Assembly: GCA_964352665.1 (NCBI GenBank) | Contig: CAYGSJ010000005.1 | Location: 124,001 to 188,000 of the forward strand | Direction of reading: 5' to 3' | DNA from: UBA1672 sp964352665 | GTDB lineage: Bacteria; Pseudomonadota; Alphaproteobacteria; Micavibrionales; Micavibrionaceae | Length of the DNA: 64,000 nucleotides | Shown: one piece after another, positions 1-8,661 of the stretch | Layout of the letters: the number at the start of each line of letters is the position of its first letter | How positions within the stretch are numbered: the first letter of the stretch is position 1 | Made by a program: the position numbers and the translations under genes | The notes under the pieces: generated by a model | What the model saw: the letters and a program-made list of their open reading frames with translations, nothing else | Database searches by the model: none | What the model was told of the DNA's origin: nothing

Positions 1-47
1 CCTGACCCATCGATCAGGTATAGCTCGTCTTCATTATTATCTGTCAT
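1..47 (-). CDS. polA: DNA polymerase I, N-terminal 15 codons only (partial)
   Basis: The minus strand opens with ATG at position 47 and reads MTDNNEDELYLIDGSG before leaving the window. The LYLIDGSG string is the usual opening of the 5'-3' exonuclease domain of DNA polymerase I, where it forms the first beta strand with the catalytic aspartate. The call rests on this short motif only. The rest of the gene lies to the left of the window, so nothing can be said about length or the exonuclease and polymerase domains. Confidence 0.7.
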   Translation of the reverse strand, partial: MTDNNEDELYLIDGS

Positions 48-123
48 GAAAATTAAAGTGAATGAGTCGCGGGATAATGTCCAGCGACTCTGTGTCTTAC
101 ACTAAATTTTTTGAAGGCATAAA

Positions 124-645
124 TTAAAATCCAGGTGATGTATCTGGAGCTGCAATGACGCCGGATTCTATACCCAAGGTTTGTAAAATACGCTCTGCCG
201 TCTGTGTAAGGTTTACGAGGTCTCCTTTATCAAAGAAGGCATAGGATTCAACTCGGGTGATATCATCTTGTGCTCTATAGGCTCCCATTGCACGTGAATG
301 AAAACATGTCCCTGTCTCTGGTGTGGGCTCTTCTTTGTCAAACGACCTGTCAGGAACGGAAACAATTTTCAGCCCAGCTTCTGTGGCAAGTTTGGTCAGT
401 GTGTTTCCAAACCGTGCTCTCATATACTCTTCGTCGCCTTCTTCAAGACCGGCATCGTGGGGTGTTTGATGAGTTGTTTCAACAGAAATATAAAAACCAA
501 GTTCCCCGTTTTCATGACAGGCAACATCGGCATCTTCTACAGCTCCGGCATTATAGGGTTCACCATCTGCCAAGCAATATCCTGCTTCTGCCAATCTACT
601 GATATGTTCGCCTAATGTAAGATATTCCATACCCATTTCTGTCAC
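124..645 (-). CDS. Hypothetical protein, 173 aa
   Basis: This is a complete minus-strand reading frame starting with GTG at 645; ATG codons at 636 and 630 are alternatives. The product is acidic and soluble, with no signal peptide or membrane segment. It contains several Cys and His residues (GYCLADGE, DVACHENGE, GTCFHSRAMG), which could bind metal, but no family is recognised. It lies 76 bp upstream of polA on the same strand and could be cotranscribed with it. The start is uncertain because the only purine-rich stretch, AGAGA, sits directly against the GTG. Confidence 0.6.
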   Translation of the reverse strand: MTEMGMEYLTLGEHISRLAEAGYCLADGEPYNAGAVEDADVACHENGELGFYISVETTHQTPHDAGLEEGDEEYMRARFGNTLTKLATEAGLKIVSVPDRSFDKEEPTPETGTCFHSRAMGAYRAQDDITRVESYAFFDKGDLVNLTQTAERILQTLGIESGVIAAPDTSPGF

Positions 646-710
646 TCTCTATAAGATTATTTTTTAAGATAATTACATAATATCAAGCTTAAGTGCAAGA
701 AATAGTTAAA

Positions 711-745
711 GAAAAAAAGAAGCTCCGGAACAAGTCGCGGAGCCT
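711..745 (-). terminator. Intrinsic terminator, minus strand
   Basis: GCTCCG (722-727) and CGGAGC (738-743) form a stem, and an A-rich run at 711-718 on the plus strand becomes a U-rich tail on the minus strand. It would end transcripts coming from rlmB or from the small frame at 817-924. Confidence 0.6.
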
Positions 746-763
746 TTGAGTTTGGGGTGATAA

Positions 764-794
764 GCTGATGAAACTACCAGATAATTTCATCAGC
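764..794. repeat. Perfect 10-bp inverted repeat
   Basis: GCTGATGAAA (764-773) and TTTCATCAGC (785-794) are exact complements around an 11-nt loop. There is no U tract, so it is not a standard terminator. It lies just upstream (in minus-strand terms) of the terminator at 711-745 and may stabilise the same 3' end. Confidence 0.5.
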
Positions 795-816
795 AGCGGG
801 TTGAACCGTTGTGGCC

Positions 817-924
817 TTATGGGGTGTTTGTTCTATTGTGTTTTTGCCCCGACCGAATTCTGACTTTCGCACGCTGACGTGCTTTTTCTAAAAAAGTTGC
901 TGAAGCATATATTAAAATAAGCAT
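817..924 (-). CDS. Possible small membrane protein, 35 aa
   Basis: In the 450-bp gap between the hypothetical gene and rlmB, the minus strand carries an ATG at 924 and a TAA at 817-819. The frame starts MLILIYASATFLEKARQRAK: a hydrophobic stretch followed by a basic tail, the usual look of a small single-pass membrane protein. The open frame and hydrophobic character continue upstream of the ATG (GFGIIACC) with no standard start codon, so the true start is unclear. Two hairpins follow its stop. No Shine-Dalgarno sequence is visible. The remainder of the gap (925-1097) is AT-rich with nothing recognised. Confidence 0.25.
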   Translation of the reverse strand: MLILIYASATFLEKARQRAKVRIRSGQKHNRTNTP

Positions 925-1097
925 ACAGCAAGCAATAATTCCGAAACCCTGTGTAATAATACCCCCCGTGAATCGTTATTATTAATTCTTACTAATATTA
1001 GCAGTGATACGTACACTCTGTCAAAAAATATTAACAAAGTTTTTAGAATATTTTTTTATTTGCATAATAAGCTATTTTTTATAGCAAATTTGGGGTT

Positions 1098-1871
1098 TTA
1101 GCCACTATTCCTTAAAGCAAAAAAACTTATTGCTGCCGCATTTGATACATTCAGGCTTGCGATTCGCCCCTGAGTTGGCAGTTTGACAAGATGATCACAA
1201 TTCTCTTTCAAGAGCCGACGCATACCATCACCCTCCGAGCCGAGGATCAAAACACTCTTTTCCGGCACATCTATTTCGCCAATCGATTGGTGACTGTGCT
1301 CGTCCAGACCGATCACAAAAAAGCCTTCTTTCTTAAATTCGTCAATACAACGGTTGAGGTTCGTCGCATAGGCAACGGGTATATGATCTACTGCCCCGCA
1401 GGCTGTCTTGGCTAGAACGCCGTCCAGAGTAGGGGCATGCTTCTTCTGCATAATGACGCCGTCAATGCCAAACGCGCTGGCACTTCGTAAAATGGCGCCC
1501 ACATTATGTGGGTCGGTCACCTGGTCCAATATCACGATAACGGCTTTGTCCTGTTGATGGCACTTTATAATAAGATCCTGTACATCACATTCCGGCGCGG
1601 CAGAACAGGACAGCGCAATCCCTTGATGCACCGCTCCTCGGGGCAGCATGTTTTCCAATTGCTGTTTGTCGATAATGCTGGGAGCAGGGCGGGCCAGCCC
1701 CTGTTTGCGGGCCAGATGTATATCTTGCTCGAATGAATTTTGCGATTGAGGTGTCAGATAAAGTGCCTGCACGCTTCGTGCTTCATTAAGCCATGCCTCT
1801 CGTACGGCATGAAGACCATAGAGTGACGGTCTGTTATTTTTAGCCTGTTTATTTGCCCTGTGATGCGCCAT
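1098..1871 (-). CDS. rlmB: 23S rRNA (guanosine-2'-O-)-methyltransferase RlmB (SpoU family)
   Basis: This SpoU/TrmH-type SPOUT methyltransferase acts on 23S rRNA; the E. coli enzyme modifies G2251. The N-terminal part has the substrate-binding start (LYGLHAVREAW). The three SPOUT motifs follow in order: LDQVTDPHNVGAILRSA, LILGSEGDGMRRL and SLNVSNAAAISFF, which form the knotted SAM site. I place the start at ATG 1871 rather than further upstream because AAGGA lies about 8 nt before it. The length of about 257 aa is normal. tRNA-Tyr lies just upstream on the opposite strand. Other TrmH-family paralogues could score similarly, but the N-terminal domain favours RlmB. Confidence 0.9.
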   Translation of the reverse strand: MAHHRANKQAKNNRPSLYGLHAVREAWLNEARSVQALYLTPQSQNSFEQDIHLARKQGLARPAPSIIDKQQLENMLPRGAVHQGIALSCSAAPECDVQDLIIKCHQQDKAVIVILDQVTDPHNVGAILRSASAFGIDGVIMQKKHAPTLDGVLAKTACGAVDHIPVAYATNLNRCIDEFKKEGFFVIGLDEHSHQSIGEIDVPEKSVLILGSEGDGMRRLLKENCDHLVKLPTQGRIASLNVSNAAAISFFALRNSG

Positions 1872-1981
1872 TATTTTTCCTTTCCGCCAGACCATTGCAT
1901 ACTTGACATTAAAAGCAAAATGCCTTTTGTTCTCTTATCGGATTTTTTACGGATCCGTTCTTGGCAATTCTATATCGCATT

Positions 1982-2067
1982 GGTGGGGTGGTCGAGTGGT
2001 TAAAGGCAGCGGATTGTAACTCCGCCCGCGCAAGCGTACGCAGGTTCGAATCCTGCCCCCACCACCA
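1982..2067 (+). tRNA. tRNA-Tyr (GTA), CCA encoded
   Basis: Acceptor strands GGTGGGG (1982-1988) and CCCCACC (2057-2063) pair fully. The anticodon stem GCGGA/TCCGC encloses the loop TTGTAAC with anticodon GTA. A long variable arm follows, as expected for a class II tRNA. The T arm is GCAGG-TTCGAAT-CCTGC, and the CCA end is encoded at 2065-2067. A serine-recombinase relic lies 187 bp downstream. Confidence 0.97.
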
Positions 2068-2110
2068 TTTAGTCCGGCATTTCACGCACTCGGAGAATTA
2101 CTCCCCGTAA

Positions 2111-2133
2111 GCCCCGCATTGAGCGGGGTTTTG
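2111..2133 (+). terminator. Intrinsic terminator after tRNA-Tyr
   Basis: CCCCGC (2112-2117) pairs with GCGGGG (2123-2128) around a 5-nt loop and is followed by TTTTG. It sits 44 bp after the tRNA 3' end. Confidence 0.75.
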
Positions 2134-2253
2134 CGTATCCGGGTTTCCGAACGCACGCAGAGAATTCTGATTTTTGTCTTTATATGCCCCAAATTCTTTG
2201 GCGGCCATTTTGGGGTGCGTTGGCTGTGGTTGTGGGTCTTTTGGAATTTATGA

Positions 2254-2505
2254 TTAGGCGGCCTGGAGAATATCAAAGCTGGCCATGATAATTTTCCGGA
2301 TACCGGATTCTGATAAATTTTCACGTGAGGCAATATCTTTGATGGCCATGCCTGCAAAATGCTCATCGCGCCATATGACACCGCGTATCACGTTGCGTAA
2401 TTGATACGGCGGTAAATCGAAGAAGTCAGAATCAGGGTTTAAAGCATAAAAACTACGATATACCGCCGGAATTGCATATATAAAATAGTGAGTTTCTGAT
2501 CTCAT
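2254..2505 (-). pseudogene. C-terminal relic of a serine recombinase
   Basis: This 83-codon frame matches the extreme C terminus of the intact recombinase at 50704-52248. Both share an LP-x-x-QL core followed by the block IWRDEHFAG and then a helix-turn-helix-like tail (ASRENLSESGIRKII). No catalytic resolvase domain is present upstream; instead the frame opens after about 20 unrelated residues. It therefore looks like the leftover end of a decayed integrase gene. Its orientation and position, with its C terminus pointing at tRNA-Tyr, mirror the intact recombinase beside tRNA-Ser. A short functional DNA-binding protein cannot be ruled out. Confidence 0.75.
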
Positions 2506-2570
2506 CTCCCGCCATTTTCTCTGTTATACCCTCCTCAATGTAATAAATAGGACATGACGGACTATATTAT

Positions 2571-2597
2571 TTGACATATTGTTTATTTTTGTAGTAT
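2571..2597 (+). promoter_or_regulatory. Candidate sigma-70 promoter for the Clp-like gene
   Basis: A perfect -35 TTGACA (2571-2576) is followed by TAGTAT (2592-2597) after 15 bp, with alternative -10 registers such as TATTGA (2595-2600, 18-bp spacing). It lies about 50 bp upstream of the ATG at 2649 in an AT-rich gap. The spacing is not ideal, so this is a tentative call. Confidence 0.4.
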
Positions 2598-2648
2598 TGA
2601 ATCCTCCTTAAAACATAATAATATAATAAAAAACCCCGGGATTGATAA

Positions 2649-5600
2649 ATGGACGACGACCAAGACCAAAGCCAGAAACAACAGCCCTCTTTAAAAAATA
2701 TCGTTGATAACGCCAGAAGCATAGCCTTCCAGCGCGGGAAAGAAGATCCGTCATGGAATGATCTCTGGCTTGGCATGCTCCAGATCCCTCAATTTAGAGC
2801 GGTTGTGAACAAGCGTGGCGTCGATACTTCGGATTTGGTTTCTGATCTCAGATATGCTTCGCGCTTTGATATTCGCGCGTCAAAGATACTCCCGAGGCGG
2901 AGCCTTAGAGAAGACCAGAAATCCTTCATTGACCGGGCTCGTGAGGATTTCTTGAGAGATCTAGAAGATTTCCGTATCGCATTTATGGGCGAAGACCCAA
3001 AAATGGTGTCAGCTCGTTTTCTAGACGATGATAATTTGGAAGATGATCTACATGACTCCGAAGACCATGATGCGGATTTTTCCGGATCAGTTGAGCCTCT
3101 TTCAGACGAAGTGCACCAAAAGTTAAATGACTTAATTGCCTTTATAAGGGAAAGAATCGAAAGGTATTCATCCGATAATGATTACGCGCATGTTAAAAAT
3201 GCGCTTCTGGGCCAGCTTATAGGTAAAGTAAATCAAAGGTTAGCAGCATCGCAATCCAGATCATTGGGTTCATTACAAGTCATCGCATCAATGCTGGACT
3301 CGGAAACGACCGTTCTGGATGCCCAGAGAAATCCGGCGAACTATCTCGATGTGATGTCCGAAAATGCCAGCGGTCCGATGACGCCTAATGATGTTGTCAA
3401 ACTCGTCATGAACATGTCTGGTCCGTTTTACAAACAACTTCTGGTCAGAAATGGTGAATATACAACAGATACACGCTACGAGGATAAAGTGTCTGGTTTT
3501 TTCCCAAGCAGACGCATTCAGGAACTCGCTCTGGATGCTGTGGGTAATGCCTATGAATATAGATCAGATATCGTTGATTCAAGACATGTTGCTCTGGCGC
3601 TACTTCAGAAATGGACAGTGCAATCCCACCTCAGGCAACTCGGTGTTGATGATCAAATGAAGCTCAGAGACGGCTATTGTGAAGTTGCTTTTAAGGCAGA
3701 AGAGGAAAAAGCAGGCGGTGTAAGACGCCATCCTAGAATTTCACGGGAATTTAGACATTTATTGGACAGGCTCAATGAGTTCGTTGAGAGGTATGAAGAT
3801 GATGAACATGCCGCGCCACGGGCTCTAAGAGAGCTTATGAGAATTGACCATGATATTGATGTGGCAATCAATAAGGCCGGATTAAGACGTAGAATGCTGC
3901 GATCATGGGCCAAGCCTTATGCAGATGACGGTCAGAAAACAGGGCGGAAAGAGAAAGAGAAAAAAGAAGGCCGCAAGAAAAAAGAACAAGGTCCTCAAGT
4001 TTCCGACTCCAGGATGGAAGCCCTTATAAAAGCCTTTTGTAAAGATTATACGGCGCAGGCCGGGGCGCGTAAATTCGATCCGATGATCGGCAGAGAAGAC
4101 GTCATGGATCAAATAGAGACCACACTTCTGAAAAGAGGGAAAAAGAACCCGATTGTCATCGGTGAACCGGGTATTGGTAAAACAAAGATTCTTGAGGGGT
4201 TTGCACAACGCCTTGCCTGTGGACAAGTGCCTGCTAAACTTGCTGGTGCCCGCCTGCTGCTTCTGGATCTGCATGCGATGAATGATTCTCCGTATATCAG
4301 CATGTTTGAACAAAAGCTTAAAGGGCTTATGGATGCCGTTGCAGAACGAAATGCTGCGGGTAAAGGCCCACCAATCATCATCGCTATTGATGAATTTGCA
4401 GGTTCTGTAGATGCAGGTGGTCATACGCACTCGGAGGGCGCAGCAACATTATTGAAACCGTACCTGACCAGCGGCGATATATACCTTATTCCTCTGACAA
4501 CACGGGATGAATACGAGAAAAAAATTGGAAAAGACACGGCGTTGACAAGACGGCTTAACGTCGTTGAAATGGCTCCACCGAAGGCCGCCGAGGCCGAAGC
4601 AATTCTCGCGGGGCTAAAGGCAAGATATTCTTCCCATCATGGGCTCAGAATTCCAAATGCTCTGGTCAGGGTGGTGATACAACGTGCGGAACGCTACGTT
4701 CATACGGTAAACCAGCCCGATAAATCGATCGATATGCTGGACCATGCCTGTGCAATCGCGGTTGCAAGGGGTGCAAAAACCCTTCATATCGATCATGTAG
4801 ATGAAGCCGCCAGCGCGGCCAGCGGCATTCCCCTTGAATTTATCCGCGGAGATCAACGCAAGCGATATATAGAACTAGCCCCCACTCTTAAATCTTGGGT
4901 TTTGGAGCAAGATGAAGCGATAGATGAAATTGCTGCTGCAGTCCAAAGATCAAAGGCTGGGCTTGGTGATCCAGACAAGCCAATGGGCTCTTTCATATTT
5001 CTTGGGCCAACAGGTGTTGGAAAAACCCAAGTTGCAAGATCACTTGCAGAGTTCCTTTATGGCGGTGATAATTATCTATTACGCTATGATATGGGTGAAT
5101 ATCAGGATAGACATGCCGGTGCCCGCCTTATAGGCGCACCTCCGGGCTATGTTGGATACGAAGAGGGCGGAAAGCTTATCAGGGATGTCCGTGCAAAACC
5201 ATTTAGTGTTGTTTTGTGTGACGAGGTAGAAAAAGCCCATCCTGATGTTATGGACGTACTTTTGGCACCGCTTTCAAACGGCGCTGTTACGGATGGCCGC
5301 GGCCGCAAGGCAGATACCAAACATACAATTACCATCCTGACATCCAATGTCGGGGCAAGAAAAGCAGCCGAAACCTCTCTGGGTTTTGACAGAAGTGCTA
5401 ATGCAGACAGAAAAGCCATTTTCATGGCTGAGGCAGAAAGAGAATTCCGGCCGGAATTTCTGGGTCGCTTTGATGCGGTTGTCTGTTTCAATCATCTAAG
5501 CCGGAGTGCCATCACAACATTGACCGGAAGACATGTAGACGTCACATCCGAAAGGCTGCGCGCCGCACACGGGCTTGATCTGCGTTTGGATCCGGCATTG

Positions 5601-5804
5601 TACGATCTTGTGGCCGATAGAGGGTATAGCGAGCAATACGGTGCCCGATTCCTGCAACGCACATGGGAAAGAACTGTGGCATCGCCGTTGGCGGGTTGGT
5701 TGCTGCAACAACCAGTAAGACAGGTGCAAAGAGCATCTTCCCTTGCGGTTTCTCGAAGAGACGGCACAGAAGACCAGCTTGATTTTGAATTAACTGCGGG
5801 TTAA
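2649..5804 (+). CDS. ClpA/ClpC-like double AAA+ unfoldase with a long divergent N-terminal region (1051 aa)
   Basis: Two AAA+ modules are clear. D1 has Walker A GEPGIGKT (505-512) and Walker B around D581-E582, where a Phe follows in place of the usual Ile/Leu. D2 has Walker A GPTGVGKT (786-793), Walker B with D858, the pore-region string GAPPGYVGYEEGG and an arginine-finger region FRPEFLGRFD. There is no ClpB-type middle domain between D1 and D2. In D2 an LGF tripeptide (911-913) sits where ClpA and ClpC carry their ClpP-docking loop, so partnership with ClpP is plausible. The first 430 residues are unlike ordinary ClpA, though a Clp-N-like repeat can be seen near 300-350 (DSRHVALALL, LRQLGVD), followed by a Lys-rich linker at about 425-447. 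The gene stands next to a recombinase relic, so transfer is possible. Confidence 0.8.
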   Translation: MDDDQDQSQKQQPSLKNIVDNARSIAFQRGKEDPSWNDLWLGMLQIPQFRAVVNKRGVDTSDLVSDLRYASRFDIRASKILPRRSLREDQKSFIDRAREDFLRDLEDFRIAFMGEDPKMVSARFLDDDNLEDDLHDSEDHDADFSGSVEPLSDEVHQKLNDLIAFIRERIERYSSDNDYAHVKNALLGQLIGKVNQRLAASQSRSLGSLQVIASMLDSETTVLDAQRNPANYLDVMSENASGPMTPNDVVKLVMNMSGPFYKQLLVRNGEYTTDTRYEDKVSGFFPSRRIQELALDAVGNAYEYRSDIVDSRHVALALLQKWTVQSHLRQLGVDDQMKLRDGYCEVAFKAEEEKAGGVRRHPRISREFRHLLDRLNEFVERYEDDEHAAPRALRELMRIDHDIDVAINKAGLRRRMLRSWAKPYADDGQKTGRKEKEKKEGRKKKEQGPQVSDSRMEALIKAFCKDYTAQAGARKFDPMIGREDVMDQIETTLLKRGKKNPIVIGEPGIGKTKILEGFAQRLACGQVPAKLAGARLLLLDLHAMNDSPYISMFEQKLKGLMDAVAERNAAGKGPPIIIAIDEFAGSVDAGGHTHSEGAATLLKPYLTSGDIYLIPLTTRDEYEKKIGKDTALTRRLNVVEMAPPKAAEAEAILAGLKARYSSHHGLRIPNALVRVVIQRAERYVHTVNQPDKSIDMLDHACAIAVARGAKTLHIDHVDEAASAASGIPLEFIRGDQRKRYIELAPTLKSWVLEQDEAIDEIAAAVQRSKAGLGDPDKPMGSFIFLGPTGVGKTQVARSLAEFLYGGDNYLLRYDMGEYQDRHAGARLIGAPPGYVGYEEGGKLIRDVRAKPFSVVLCDEVEKAHPDVMDVLLAPLSNGAVTDGRGRKADTKHTITILTSNVGARKAAETSLGFDRSANADRKAIFMAEAEREFRPEFLGRFDAVVCFNHLSRSAITTLTGRHVDVTSERLRAAHGLDLRLDPALYDLVADRGYSEQYGARFLQRTWERTVASPLAGWLLQQPVRQVQRASSLAVSRRDGTEDQLDFELTAG

Positions 5805-5856
5805 CGACACTCTTTTTGCTTAACATTTTTTAAGACGCTCTATATGCTCGGTTTTT

Positions 5857-7293
5857 ATGAACCGCAAGCAACGCCGCGCACAGAAAAATACGCACACCTC
5901 ACCCGATGCCTATGCAAAAGCAGGGGCACAGGCCATGCAAAAGGGCAATATTCTGGATGCACTGGAATATTATGCGCGTGCTGTGGATGCTGATCCGCAA
6001 AATCACCACTATAAGGTACGTCTGGCCTTTCTGTTAAAAGATGCCAGTTTCCCGAAGCCAAACCCCAAAATGAAAATGATGATTTTGAATTGTCTGCAAA
6101 GTGACGGCATCGATCATCAAAACCTGTCCAAGCCATGGTATTCGCTTTTGATGTGCGATCCGAATTTTCGGGCCATACAATCTTTCATCAAGGGCATAGA
6201 GTATTCCCCCAAGAAATTGCAATCCAACATAACCGATCCCTATTTTCTGGACGGGTTAAAGCGCCTCATCATTTTCGATATTCGTTTTGAAACCGCAATG
6301 CAAAATATTGCAGCAAAAACAGGAAAGGATATCCCGCAATTCATAGACGCCTATAACGCCTATTGCGAAAACACGGAATACACATCATCCAAGGTGCCAC
6401 CGCCGCGCAGCATTTATCCTGTTGATGACACTATTCCGGTGCTCAGCGCCCCGCAGAACGAGACTTCTTCTTCGGTCAAAAGCCAGTACGAGGAAAACCC
6501 TTACCCAAGATGGATCAGCACAAATATTCAAAACCCACCTGCTGCCAATAAGGGCAAGGCCCATGACTATCTTATGGCGGGGTGTGGCACCGGATTTGGC
6601 CTGTGTGCGACGGCGATGCTTTATCCTGATGCCAAAATAACCGCCATAGATATCAGCCGCGCCAGCCTCACTTATGCGAAAACAAAAGCGCAGCAATTTG
6701 GCCTTGGAAACATAGAATTCTATCAGGCCGATATTCTGGATTTGAAAAAGCTGGATAAAAAATTCGACATCATCAATTGCTCGGGTGTTTTACATCATAT
6801 GGAAGACCCGATGGCCGGCTGGCAATCTTTGGTTACCAAGTTGAAAGACGACGGCAAGATGAGCATCGGCCTGTATAGCGAGCGGGGCCGTCAAGATGTT
6901 GTTGCGGCACGTGAAGTCATTAAGGAACAAGGTTTTTCCGATGATCATAAAGGCATTTATGATGGCAGACATTATATTGCGGCTTTACCTGAAGGTCACC
7001 CGGCCAGAGAGATTTTAAAGCGCCGCGATTTTTACAGTACCTCGAATTGCCGCGACCTTATTTTTCATGTGCAGGAACACCGCTATACCATCACAAAAAT
7101 CATTGAATCGCTCGATACACTGGGCCTGCGATTCGATGGGTTTGACCTGCTTAATCCGGCAATTGGCGAGAGCTATCAAAAGAACTATCCGGACGACCGG
7201 AATATGCTAAATCTCGGGAATTGGGCTCAATTTGAGGAAAAAACGCCGGAAACCTTCAGAAATATGTATCAATTCTGGTGCTGCATAAAATAA
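5857..7293 (+). CDS. TPR-containing class I SAM-dependent methyltransferase (478 aa)
   Basis: The N terminus has a basic MNRKQRRAQK start and a TPR-like unit (GNILDALEYYARAVDADPQN). The central part holds a Rossmann-fold methyltransferase: motif I LMAGCGTGFG, an acidic motif II (KITAIDIS) and motif IV-like INCSGVLHHMEDP. Substrate is unknown; similar proteins occur as stand-alone or glycan-linked methyltransferases in alphaproteobacteria. It follows the Clp-like gene by about 50 bp and may be cotranscribed with it. No good Shine-Dalgarno is seen before the ATG, but the N-terminal sequence is typical of the family. Confidence 0.8.
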   Translation: MNRKQRRAQKNTHTSPDAYAKAGAQAMQKGNILDALEYYARAVDADPQNHHYKVRLAFLLKDASFPKPNPKMKMMILNCLQSDGIDHQNLSKPWYSLLMCDPNFRAIQSFIKGIEYSPKKLQSNITDPYFLDGLKRLIIFDIRFETAMQNIAAKTGKDIPQFIDAYNAYCENTEYTSSKVPPPRSIYPVDDTIPVLSAPQNETSSSVKSQYEENPYPRWISTNIQNPPAANKGKAHDYLMAGCGTGFGLCATAMLYPDAKITAIDISRASLTYAKTKAQQFGLGNIEFYQADILDLKKLDKKFDIINCSGVLHHMEDPMAGWQSLVTKLKDDGKMSIGLYSERGRQDVVAAREVIKEQGFSDDHKGIYDGRHYIAALPEGHPAREILKRRDFYSTSNCRDLIFHVQEHRYTITKIIESLDTLGLRFDGFDLLNPAIGESYQKNYPDDRNMLNLGNWAQFEEKTPETFRNMYQFWCCIK

Positions 7294-7391
7294 TCAGAAT
7301 GTTTTATACGAATTATTTTGCCAATAATTTCATAAACATGTTATAAAACGTCGATAAAATAATACAGCGTTTTAATAATAAGGAGTTTGTT

Positions 7392-7640
7392 ATGGTTGAT
7401 AATAAAAAAGGTGGTGATGAGGACAGGCTAGCCCCATCAGACAAGACGGTGGCTCCAAGTGCGACTTCTCCGCTTGGAAACGGGTTTAGAGGGACATATT
7501 ATGCACCTCCTACAGGAATGGCGACGACAACAGAAGGAACAGGAAGAATGTCTCTGGGGCAACCGGATGATGAAAACCCGTTCGCAGTAGATGAAAGGCC
7601 TTCGGCAGGTCTCGGGGCGTTTAGCGACCCTGAAGTGTAG
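7392..7640 (+). CDS. Hypothetical small protein, 82 aa
   Basis: A good AAGGAG lies 8 nt before the ATG. The product is polar and probably disordered, rich in Gly, Pro, Thr and acidic residues, with no signal peptide, membrane segment or known domain. It ends just before a strong terminator shared with prmA, so it is likely a short independent transcript. No family is recognised. Confidence 0.6.
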   Translation: MVDNKKGGDEDRLAPSDKTVAPSATSPLGNGFRGTYYAPPTGMATTTEGTGRMSLGQPDDENPFAVDERPSAGLGAFSDPEV

Positions 7641-7660
7641 TGCTGGAAAAAATTAGTAAA

Positions 7661-7686
7661 AGCGCCGTATTATGCGGCGTTTTTTT
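7661..7686. terminator. Terminator between the 82-aa gene and prmA
   Basis: CGCCG (7664-7668) pairs with CGGCG (7676-7680), followed by a T6 tract on the plus strand. It serves the plus-strand gene and abuts the 3' end of prmA on the minus strand. Confidence 0.7.
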
Positions 7687-8599
7687 ATGTCTTGGGCTTA
7701 TGCATCACCAATGTTGACCATTCGCCGATATCGTACCGTTTTTTCAGGACCAGCCCTTCACCTTCATAGGCCGAGGCTACAAGATCGGCCTGATCGACCA
7801 ACATCCCCGACAATACGCAATACCCGTTATCATCCAGAACGCGTATTAAATCCGGGGCCATCTCGATGACAGGGCCGGCCAGAATATTCGCCAGAATCAA
7901 TTCATATGGTTTTTGTGTATCAACACTAGGGGTATGAAACCCATCGCCGCAATCACAGCTTAGCGCTGATTTACTAAGTGCAACACCATTGAGTTCGGCA
8001 TGACGTTTTGTGACAATCACACTTTCAGGGTCATTATCAACGGCCAGAATAGGGCTCTTCCATAATTTCCACGCCGCCAGTGCCAAAATCCCTGATCCTG
8101 TTCCCATATCAAGAATATTCCACGGACATACCCCCTTGCCCTTCAGATCGAGCATGGCCTGCATGCATCCCTTCGTAGTCTCATGCTCGCCTGATCCGAA
8201 TGCGGTGGCCGCATCAACCTGAAGACCAATCTGTGCGTCCGGCATATCACCGTCATAATGGCTACCATAAATAAAAAACGGGCCAATCGAAAAGGGTGCG
8301 AATTCTTTGTAGGATTTTTCCAGCCAGTTAATATCCGGCGTTTTTTCTATTTCAAAATCGTTACCCGCAATATTCATTGCAGGAATATTATAGGCCGCCG
8401 CTTGCAAGGAAAGACGCGAGATTAAATCGCTTGTGTCGGGTTTATCCTGAACAATCCATTCTAATGTCCATGGGTTTTGATGTTTGTGGTCTTTTCTTTT
8501 CGCCGCACAGGATAACGCGGTGTCCATCAACCCTTCTGCAAGATGCAGGGCATGATCCTCCGGTAAATTTTCGTCAATCTGTAATCTTACCGTATACAT
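7685..8599 (-). CDS. prmA: Ribosomal protein L11 methyltransferase PrmA
   Basis: PrmA trimethylates lysines and the N terminus of ribosomal protein L11. The 304-aa product has the usual two parts: an N-terminal substrate-recognition domain and a C-terminal class I methyltransferase. Diagnostic strings are the SAM motif ILDMGTGSGILALAA, preceded by AFGSGEHETT, and later LILANILAGPVIEMAP (the NxxxxP active-site region). Length and motif order are normal. It is followed by the TIGR02300 gene upstream on the same strand and may share its transcript. Confidence 0.93.
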   Translation of the reverse strand: MYTVRLQIDENLPEDHALHLAEGLMDTALSCAAKRKDHKHQNPWTLEWIVQDKPDTSDLISRLSLQAAAYNIPAMNIAGNDFEIEKTPDINWLEKSYKEFAPFSIGPFFIYGSHYDGDMPDAQIGLQVDAATAFGSGEHETTKGCMQAMLDLKGKGVCPWNILDMGTGSGILALAAWKLWKSPILAVDNDPESVIVTKRHAELNGVALSKSALSCDCGDGFHTPSVDTQKPYELILANILAGPVIEMAPDLIRVLDDNGYCVLSGMLVDQADLVASAYEGEGLVLKKRYDIGEWSTLVMHKPKT

Positions 8600-8661
8600 T
8601 TTATGTTCGTTTAATAGCGCCGCATAAGAAAAGAGGCGTTATGCACGCCCCTTATAACTTT

